Assembly: GCA_903921825.1 (NCBI GenBank)
Contig: CAIXRF010000038.1
Coordinates: 1-44,315 of the forward strand
Origin: an uncultured Microcaldota archaeon
GTDB lineage: Archaea; Micrarchaeota; Micrarchaeia; Burarchaeales; Fermentimicrarchaeaceae
Direction: 5' to 3'
DNA length: 44,315 nucleotides
The notes under the pieces were generated by a model. It saw nothing but the letters and a program-made list of their open reading frames with translations. It was not told where the DNA came from and did no database searches. Positions 22,410 through 29,100 of the stretch are shown in pieces. The number at the start of each line of letters is the position of its first letter. The stretch's first letter is position 1. A program made the position numbers and the translations under genes.

Positions 22410-22718
22410 CTACGCCTGCCGCCCCGCGCCTTTGTAGATGAGGTAGGCCTTGCTTCCGCATTCGCACTCGTAGAGGACCTTCCCCTTGCGCGGGACGAGC
22501 CGCACCTTCACGTTGAATCCCGGCACCCAGAAGCGGTTGCATTTCCTGCAGAACTTCCTTTTCAGCTTGCCAAGCCGGATGCGGTATCTCATCGCAAGCT
22601 TCCTTGCGAGCTCGACGTAGCGCATGCTCCTTTTGGGATGGCCCTTCGCATTCTTCTCGGCCAGCCCCAGCAGTATCGCAATCCGCTCATTCACAATCTG
22701 GTGCACGGATTCGGGCAT
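22410..22718 (-). CDS. Ribonuclease P protein subunit Rpp21 (Rnp4/Rpr2)
   Basis: A 102-aa zinc-ribbon subunit of archaeal RNase P, which works with Rpp29 on the specificity domain of the RNA during tRNA 5' maturation. Two N-terminal helices with Arg12-Ile and Tyr34-Val-Glu-Leu-Ala-Arg-Lys are followed by the zinc ligands Cys57-x2-Cys60 and Cys85-x-Cys87; the family usually has CxxC...CxxC, so the second knuckle is one residue shorter here. The ATG is about 26 nt from an AT-rich element (22741-22748), so its mRNA may be leaderless. It lies directly downstream of tRNA-Ile. Confidence 0.9.
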   Translation of the reverse strand: MPESVHQIVNERIAILLGLAEKNAKGHPKRSMRYVELARKLAMRYRIRLGKLKRKFCRKCNRFWVPGFNVKVRLVPRKGKVLYECECGSKAYLIYKGAGRQA

Positions 22719-22740
22719 GGTGAGGTAATCCCGAATGGAG

Positions 22741-22752
22741 TTAAAAAAGAAG
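22741..22752 (-). terminator. T-rich stretch after tRNA-Ile, also TATA-like for Rpp21
   Basis: The minus strand reads CTTCTTTTTTAA directly after the tRNA 3' end. It could end tRNA transcription, as archaeal RNA polymerase stops at U-tracts. The same TTTTTTAA is centred about 26 nt before the Rpp21 ATG, so it may also act as that gene's promoter. Confidence 0.4.
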
Positions 22753-22753
22753 A

Positions 22754-22879
22754 TGGGCCCGTGGAGATTTGAACTCCAGACCTACGGCTCTCCCAGAGCG
22801 CCTAAACCGTGCGGATTCCGTCTTGTCCCGCACGGCGTCGTATAAGACCGCCGCTCTGACCAGGCTGAGCTACGGGCCC
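22754..22879 (-). tRNA. tRNA-Ile(UAU), with 51-nt intron
   Basis: The gene reads GGGCCCG (acceptor, 22879-22873), TA, a D-arm with GCTC/GAGC, an anticodon stem GCGGT/GCCGT with U-G pairs at both ends, an anticodon loop that becomes C-U-U-A-U-A-A after splicing, a 5-nt variable loop, a T-arm TGGAG/CTCCA with loop TTCAAAT, acceptor CGGGCCC and discriminator A. The exons total 75 nt. CCA is not encoded. The body closely follows archaeal tRNA-Ile. A UAU anticodon would read AUA directly, instead of the usual agmatidine-modified CAU tRNA. Confidence 0.85.
22790..22840 (-). other. Archaeal tRNA intron at canonical position 37/38
   Basis: The 51-nt intron starts after anticodon-loop position 37 and ends before position 38. 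It holds a perfect 8-bp stem CCGTGCGG/CCGCACGG with a 13-nt loop. The exact junction could shift by one or two bases; I did not resolve the bulge-helix-bulge pairs fully. Confidence 0.75.
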
Positions 22880-22901
22880 GTGAGGGTAGATTTCTCATGC
22901 G

Positions 22902-22911
22902 GTATTTTTAA
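22902..22911. promoter_or_regulatory. Shared TATA box of tRNA-Ile and the secreted protein gene
   Basis: The sequence gtatttttaa lies about 26 nt upstream of the tRNA 5' end on the minus strand. It lies about 36 nt before the TTG start of the divergent secreted protein, which has a short leader with GGTGAT. Confidence 0.5.
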
Positions 22912-22942
22912 GAACTGCGATGAAATTTCAGTTGGTGATGGA

Positions 22943-23593
22943 TTGAGGACGTTTGCTGTTCTTATCACGCTGCTGCTCGCCGCGGCTTCCGCTTACGCCT
23001 GCGTCGTATATGGCGGGGGCGCAGTCTACCTCAACAAGCCCAACGTCACGGTGAATCTTTCTGCCATACTGGAAAGCAACGCGACTAGGGGGGCGAACTA
23101 CACGACGTCGAATGGCTCCGTCTTCTACCGCAGCCATTACAACGAAACGCTCCTCGTCTCGCTTGGGCAGGATGAGTATGGATGGCTGCTGAGGGTCGGG
23201 CTGCCGAACGCCTCGGAGATGGGACAGCCGAGGGAAATCAATTGGAGCGAGGCGGTCTGGACTGAGCTTGACTGGCTCTGGAGCCACAAGGTGATAAACG
23301 GCACAAATCCAGGCGACGTTTCGCAAATCGTGAATCTCCTCGCAAACAACTCCAATTCCTACGCTTACTGGAAGGATGGGAACTGGACTGCAATCCCGAA
23401 CAACTGCTTCCCAAATGGCAACTGCGTGCGCTGCGGCCCTGCGGGCGCGGAGCTGAATGCAACTTTGCCGCCAAATGGACTTGAGATTCCTGAGAAGACG
23501 GATGATGAGAAGGTGGGGGCATGCCTTTCCGGATTTGCCCTGCTCTTCCTCTCAGTCCCGCTCCTACTCCTTTCCCATCGCGTAGGTAGCTAG
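22943..23593 (+). CDS. Secreted, sequon-dense surface protein with C-terminal membrane anchor
   Basis: A 216-aa protein with a signal peptide (Met-Arg-Thr-Phe, then a Leu/Ala core ending Ala-Tyr-Ala at residue 19), a Cys-containing extracellular domain and a C-terminal hydrophobic segment at about 193-210. Twelve Asn-X-Ser/Thr sites occur in roughly 150 residues, an unusual density that suggests heavy N-glycosylation. I do not recognise the domain. The start is a TTG fixed by GGTGAT (22934-22939); an open frame continues upstream through the tRNA but is not coding. The last 30 nt overlap the end of the convergent 825-aa gene. Confidence 0.65.
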   Translation: MRTFAVLITLLLAAASAYACVVYGGGAVYLNKPNVTVNLSAILESNATRGANYTTSNGSVFYRSHYNETLLVSLGQDEYGWLLRVGLPNASEMGQPREINWSEAVWTELDWLWSHKVINGTNPGDVSQIVNLLANNSNSYAYWKDGNWTAIPNNCFPNGNCVRCGPAGAELNATLPPNGLEIPEKTDDEKVGACLSGFALLFLSVPLLLLSHRVGS

Positions 23594-26041
23594 GCGCATA
23601 TGCGCTCCTGCAGCGCTATATGCAAGCTTAGTATTCACATCACCGTTCATTTCGTCAATCAGCGCGAGCGCGAGCGGAATCTCCTTGCCTGTGAGAATCG
23701 GCAGCCTCTCTGCGAGGGTGATGTAGGCTGAAACTTTCCGTTCCAGCTGGAGTTTGCCGAACCTGCGCAGGAGCTCACGTATCTCCTTCTCATCCGGGAT
23801 GGCTCCGTGGTCAGGTGCTGTTCCGGACTCCAGCGCCGTTATATAGTCCCCGATTTTGTCTTTCACCGCTTCTTTCCGAACCGTTTTGTGCGGCGTATTT
23901 ACCTGCGGTTCCGGCTTGGCCAGCTCAAGCGGCGCAGGAAGTGGAAGCACGCCTAATACCGCATGGCCGTACTTCTCCTCGGGAACCTCGAATCCGAGCC
24001 CCGCCTCCCCGGCCTCCGCCCTCTGCGTCAGCTCCTTTGCAATTATCCCTTCAAGTACACGGAGATAGCCTACCAGCAGTTTTGCGCGCGGCCTTTCCAT
24101 GTCAATCATGATGCCGGGGAGCCTCTTCCATGCAAGGTCGCTCCTGCCCAATGCCTCGGTTGCACGCCATATTTCGTGGTAATTAACCTTCGTTTTCCTC
24201 ATGATTGCTCTGGGATGGAATATGCCATTCGCGATGCACCAGGCAATTGCCAGCCGCTGCGGGTTTGTTATTACGCGGCGCGCGGCCAGCGACACGTTGT
24301 ATTCCTCAAGCAGCCCGTACACCTCAGCTCTGTCCTTGCTGCTGCAATGCTGCTTGAACGGGACCGTCTCCATGATTTTTTCAAACGGTATTTTTGCCAC
24401 TGCTTTGAGCTGGTGGCTGCAGTTGTAAGAGCGGAATACTGGCCACTGCGCCTGCTCCCTTTTGACGACTCCCATGCGCGTCAGCCTGCACAGCGCGTCC
24501 GCTTGAGGAGCATACAGCTCCGCATCTCTCGCAGTACCATACGTTATCCAAGGCGGGTTCCTCTCTTTCTGGATTGACTCCTGCAGCTCGGCAAGGTTCA
24601 GAAGCTGCGGGCAGAGTCGGTCCCCTCCGCTTCTAAAAAGGGCATCGAGATTCAGGTGATTGCTTTTGCGGAGCTGGAAGGCCTTTGCCGCAGTGAGAAC
24701 TTCGCTGCCGCGCCCGGTAATCTTCAGCCCCTTCCCGTCATTCCAGACGAGCCCCGCCGTCTCAAGCCATTGAAGGCCTTCGGCTACGCGCCTTTTTTTT
24801 GCCTTGAGGGTGCGTGAGATATTAGCGGCATCATCTTCCCCTTCCGCCACGCAGTTAAGGATGCGCAGGCGGCGTTCGGTGGTCACGAGCCCGGAAACCA
24901 TCATTCTTGCAGCAAGCACATACTGGTCGCCGCTGATAACCGCCCTCCTGGCCGATATGCTTGGCTTTCTCTCCGGCGCGAACGTCCCGCTGCTCTCCAT
25001 TTTCGCGAGATACACGCTGAGGTCATACTCGGAGAGCTTAGTCATTTTCAAAAGCACGTAGCGGTGCGGGATTTTCCCGCCGCGCTTCAGTATGGCGTCG
25101 GCAACCGCATCAGATTTTTCTGCCACGCTCTCCCGGCCTGCGCTCATCCCGAGCCGCTGTTTCACCAATTCCACGCGCTGCTTGCTCCATCCTGTTCCCG
25201 CAATAAGTTCATCCATCGTTGGCTTGCAGTAGGGCCTTTCCAGCATCCTGTATGCCCTGCGGAAGTAGGCGTTGTCGTTGTCCTCCCGTTCCTTCCAACT
25301 CAGCGGGGTCGCCGCGTTCTTGGGTGCCACCCAGTTGCTCTTCCGCATGTCTTCAAGCACATTCCTGTCTAGGTGCCTCAAATGGCCCTTTGCAACGCAT
25401 CTCGAAATCATCAGCTTATCGCATATGGCCCTTCTTTTCTTCGGAAGCACCCCTCCATTTTCCGCAGCCGCGGCAACTGCAGCATCAAGAACCTCTGCCC
25501 TCCTTTCCGGGCAGGTCTTCAAGCCCAGCTTTCTAATTATGAGATTTACAGTAATGGGGCCAATGCTCCTCGCATCGGCAAGTTCCCAGCGCGTCGGCTT
25601 GCGATATGGCCTTTCAAGCGCTTTGTATGTTTCCAAGAGTGCCGCTATTTCCCTCTGGAGCAATGTTTCCAGCTTTGCCAGGCATTCCCCAACCGCTGCA
25701 GTCCCAACTGGCCCTTCCTTCCCGTCGTCCTCCGCTTTCCTCTGCATCGCGGAATACGCTTTCCATTCACCGTTGGATAATTGGATTGAATTCGCAAGGT
25801 CTTTCTTGAGGATGTTAATCGCCCTAAGCGAAAGGTTTTCCCAAAAATACAATATCCTCTCCTTTTCCTCGTCAGGCCTCGCCCTCAGCCATGAAATCCC
25901 GTTCTTTTCTATCCCCCGCGATGCCGCTGCAAAATCCACCCCATTCCCGCCGTTGCTTATCTGCCTGCGCGCAAAATCAGCGACTAGACTATGGACCTGC
26001 TTCTGGACGGAAACAGCTGGAAAGGTAGTGGTCCCAGACAT
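23564..26041 (-). CDS. Large modular multi-winged-helix protein (825 aa), island gene E
   Basis: An 825-aa cytoplasmic protein of unknown family. Residues 44-85 carry the short W repeat (Gly-Ile-Ser-Trp-Leu, then Trp-Glu-Asn-Leu-Ser). Residues 137-242 hold a half copy, and 263-706 a full copy, of the large module shared with the 1838-aa protein; each begins with Leu-Glu-(R/K)-Pro-Tyr-x-Lys-Pro-Thr and a helix-turn-helix ending Leu-Gly-(L/M). Within the module further winged-helix-like units appear near 318-355, 390-450 and 590-645. The tail (766-825) matches C-terminal parts of the 1838- and 373-aa proteins. No catalytic motif is seen. The ATG is 26 nt from a promoter nearly identical to that of the 1838-aa gene. 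Confidence 0.7.
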   Translation of the reverse strand: MSGTTTFPAVSVQKQVHSLVADFARRQISNGGNGVDFAAASRGIEKNGISWLRARPDEEKERILYFWENLSLRAINILKKDLANSIQLSNGEWKAYSAMQRKAEDDGKEGPVGTAAVGECLAKLETLLQREIAALLETYKALERPYRKPTRWELADARSIGPITVNLIIRKLGLKTCPERRAEVLDAAVAAAAENGGVLPKKRRAICDKLMISRCVAKGHLRHLDRNVLEDMRKSNWVAPKNAATPLSWKEREDNDNAYFRRAYRMLERPYCKPTMDELIAGTGWSKQRVELVKQRLGMSAGRESVAEKSDAVADAILKRGGKIPHRYVLLKMTKLSEYDLSVYLAKMESSGTFAPERKPSISARRAVISGDQYVLAARMMVSGLVTTERRLRILNCVAEGEDDAANISRTLKAKKRRVAEGLQWLETAGLVWNDGKGLKITGRGSEVLTAAKAFQLRKSNHLNLDALFRSGGDRLCPQLLNLAELQESIQKERNPPWITYGTARDAELYAPQADALCRLTRMGVVKREQAQWPVFRSYNCSHQLKAVAKIPFEKIMETVPFKQHCSSKDRAEVYGLLEEYNVSLAARRVITNPQRLAIAWCIANGIFHPRAIMRKTKVNYHEIWRATEALGRSDLAWKRLPGIMIDMERPRAKLLVGYLRVLEGIIAKELTQRAEAGEAGLGFEVPEEKYGHAVLGVLPLPAPLELAKPEPQVNTPHKTVRKEAVKDKIGDYITALESGTAPDHGAIPDEKEIRELLRRFGKLQLERKVSAYITLAERLPILTGKEIPLALALIDEMNGDVNTKLAYSAAGAHMRLATYAMGKE
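23924..25255 (-). repeat. Large module, copy in the 825-aa protein
   Basis: Residues 263-706 of the 825-aa protein align along their whole length with residues 557-1000 and 1023-1465 of the 1838-aa protein. Shared landmarks are Lys-Pro-Thr-x-x-Glu-Leu, Gly-Gly-Lys-(I/V)-Pro, Leu-Ala-Ala-Arg, Leu-Gln-Glu-Ser, Ile-Pro-Phe-(E/G)-(K/E)-Ile, Pro-Phe-Lys-Gln-His, Ala-Trp-Cys-Ile-Ala and Lys-Arg-Leu-Pro-Gly-Ile. Confidence 0.8.
25316..25633 (-). repeat. Half module (first two HTH units) in the 825-aa protein
   Basis: Residues 137-242 repeat only the first part of the large module: Leu-Glu-Arg-Pro-Tyr-Arg-Lys-Pro-Thr, an HTH ending Leu-Gly-Leu-Lys-Thr-Cys, then Asn-Gly-Gly-Val-Leu-Pro and a second helical unit. 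The second half is missing. Confidence 0.7.
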
Positions 26042-26045
26042 CCTT

Positions 26046-26073
26046 CTAGAACGCGAGGTTTAGGTATATGAAT
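26046..26073 (-). promoter_or_regulatory. Island promoter repeat P1
   Basis: This 28-bp sequence is identical to 31628-31655 except for one base. Read on the minus strand it starts ATTCATATACC, a TATA-like box, and ends with CTCGCGTTCTAG just before the start codon. TATA to ATG is about 26 nt. The conserved part between TATA and ATG covers the transcription start, where archaeal repressors often bind. Confidence 0.7.
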
Positions 26074-26108
26074 CCTGCGCTGCTTTTCTCGCCGTGGGCG
26101 CGCCCGGG

Positions 26109-29100
26109 CTATTGGTTATGCCTCTTCCAGTTGCGGAATTCCTCGACAAGGCTTCTGTAGTTCTGCCTGAAGACGAGAAGGGCCTGCGCAATGAGCCGCC
26201 CATCCTCGGGCCGCTCCTTCTCGAGGAAACGGAAATTGCTTCCGTCGAATATGAAGTCTGACTCCTCCAGCGCGCCCATGTACTTGAAGAGCGTTTCCTT
26301 TTCCCGTTCTCCGGCTTTGAGCATATTCCGTGCTGCTTCCCTGGCAGTTTCAAACCGCTCCTTCTTCTTTCCTTCCCAGTTCTCCGCATACACGATAAGT
26401 TGCATGTGCGCACGCACTGCCTGACGGGCAAGTGCATCGTTCGTATCATTATCCATTTTCTTTATCTTCCTGATTGCCTCTTCCCTCTCCTCATCAAGGA
26501 GCGCCAGCGCGCCCACCGTATCCTTATCCGTCTTCTTGCTTTGGATGAGCGCCGTCCTCTCCCTGTCAATTTCCCCGAGCCGCCCAGCAAGTGCCTTGAA
26601 GTCATCAACTTTCTCCTGGGTTTTCGCACTAACGTTTCTGGTCAACGCGGAGGGAATCTCAACTGGAACGGGTTGGGGTGGAGGCGGAGGCGGGGGTGCG
26701 AACTTCCTCACGCTGGGCGTAAGCAGGATGAGCCGCGTGTATAAGTCGGGTGCCTTCAGCACCAGCTCACGCGCTGTTTTTTCGTCCATCCCGGCGATGA
26801 GCGCGAGTGCCTCTTCCCTCTCCGGCTTGGTAAGCTGCGTCACTTCCATCTTTTTCACGAGCTTGATGAAGAAATCGACTTCGTTCTCTGCATCATCCTG
26901 GAGCGTTGCGATGAGAAGAGTATGGGGTGACTGGGCCTGTTCTCCGCCGACACCTTCGCCGGGCATTCCGTCCGGCTGCTCGTCGAGCTCCTCGTCCGCT
27001 GCTCCCCCCAGCTCCTTCAGTGGCGGTTTATTCGGCAATCTCCCAGCCGCACTGCCCCGTTCCTTCACCGGGGGCTTTCCTGGCTCCCCACCAAGTTCGC
27101 TCCCCCGTTCCCCAACTGGCGGTTTTTTCGGCTTCCTGCCAACTGCCTCTTTTCTCCCGGTGGCTCTTTCGCCCGCCCCAGTGCGTGGCTTGCCCCGCCC
27201 AACTGCCCGTGGGACCTTCAGGTCCGAGGCTTCTATCGGGAGTGGAAGCGGGATGGGGGTTGTCTTCAGCGCCTTGCCCCAGAGCTTCGCCGGGAGTTTT
27301 GCCTTGAACCCGTTCTCCTTGAGCTCGTCCGCGACTATGCGTTCCAGTTCGCGGAGGTAGTTGGTTATTATAACCGCGCGAGGCTCCTCCATGTTTATCC
27401 TGATGCCATGCTGCCTCTGCTGAATGCTTCCGTTTAACCTGAAATATCTTTCGATGCTCAGGGCGGTGTTCATCGAGAGCCCGGTCCGTTCTCCTATCGC
27501 TTGGCAGTTGAAAATCTTGTTCGCGATGCACCAGGCGACCCTTAGCCGCGAGGGGCAGTCAATGCCTGCATCGCCCCCGGGCGGGATATTGTGCTCCGCG
27601 AGGAATGCAGCGACCTCCGCCTTCTCCCTTTTGGAATACTTGAGCTTGAGGGTGCCCACCTTCGCAATCTCCTTGAACGGGATTTCTCCGATTTTTTTGA
27701 ATGCGGCGCTGAACTCGTAAGCACGGTAGAGGGCTTCCGCCCGCTCGGTCTCGATGACGTTCATCTCCATGAACCTTTGGAACGTCTTGATGAGGACGGG
27801 CAGCTCAATCTTTCCCCCCGCACCGAACGATATCCATTCCCGCTCTCCCTTCACCGAATCCTGCATGTCCGCCAGGTGGAGGAATGCCGCGCAGGATTCC
27901 GCATGCCTGGTCCATCCGAAAACATCCGTGAGATCCCATTTCCGCTTCCTGTTGAAGGAGGCGGGCGGCTTTCCCTCGAAGAAAATCGCGTCCGTAGCAT
28001 TCAGAACTTTTCTTCCCCTTTTCGTTGCAAAATACCCGCCATCGCGCATTGCGACCAAGCCCGCATTCTTCAGGTGCCGCAGGCCCTCGTAAAAATCGCC
28101 TGCCGAGCCGCTTATTTCTGATATTATTTTTGAGGGCGTGCTTTCGCCGGATATTATTGCCCTAAGGAGGAAATAGCGGTAATCAGCGGGGATGAGATAG
28201 GAGACCATCCTCCTTGCGGCAAGCCTGTATGCGTCATTCACGACTTCCGCATTCTTCCATCCGAGCTTCCGCACTTCGAGTTCCTCCGGCTCGGGCACAT
28301 TGACGTACTGCTTGAGCCTGAACTTGCTGAGGCCGGTCTTTTTCTCTAAGACGTAGTAAGGAGGGACTACTCCGCCGTTCTCATCGGTTGCCTTTTGGAT
28401 TTTATCCATTGTCTCGGCAATTCGTGGGTCGCAGAACTCCAGGTTCGTTCCTTTCTTTGCGGCGCGGACATTTTCTACGCTCCAGCCGAGCTCTTTGGCG
28501 AGCTCGTCTGCCGTGGGGTTGCGGCGTGGCGTTTTTAGTTTCTCGTAGGCCTTTTTGAGGCGGTCCGGGTTCGTTTCCTTTCGCTTCTGCGCCCGCTTTC
28601 CTCTGGATGTTCCGCTTTTCTCCTCTGCCTCTATCGGCGGTGGAAGCGGGAGGGACACAAACTTGTCGCGCATTCCAGTTTCGGGAACTTTCACTTTGAT
28701 CCTTCTCTCCTTCAGCTCGCCAGCGGCAATCCCTTCGAGCCGGCGCAAATAATCAAGCAGCATCCTTGCGCGCTTTTCCTCCACATTTATTCTGATTCCC
28801 GGCAGTCTCTTGCGCACATGCCCCGCGTCCTCGAACATCCCGGCAACCATCGTCACGTCCGTCCGCCTCATCCCCGTTTTTCTCGCAATTGCGTTGTGCG
28901 TGAACATCCCGCTTGCAATGCACCAGCTGACCAGCAGCTTGGACGGGCTGTCAACGGTTTCGCGCACGGAAAGCGGGATGCCATGTTTTTGGAGCAGCTT
29001 ATCCGCTGCCTGCCTGTCTTCCGATGAGTAGTGCTGTTTGAACGGGCATTTCCGCGCAATCTCGCCGAAAGGAATCCGTTTCAGCTTTGCAAAATCTTCT

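Noticed and set aside
22769-22942. Upstream extension of the secreted protein gene through the tRNA
   Set aside because: The open frame runs through tRNA-Ile by chance. The signal peptide and the GGTGAT site place the start at TTG 22943.
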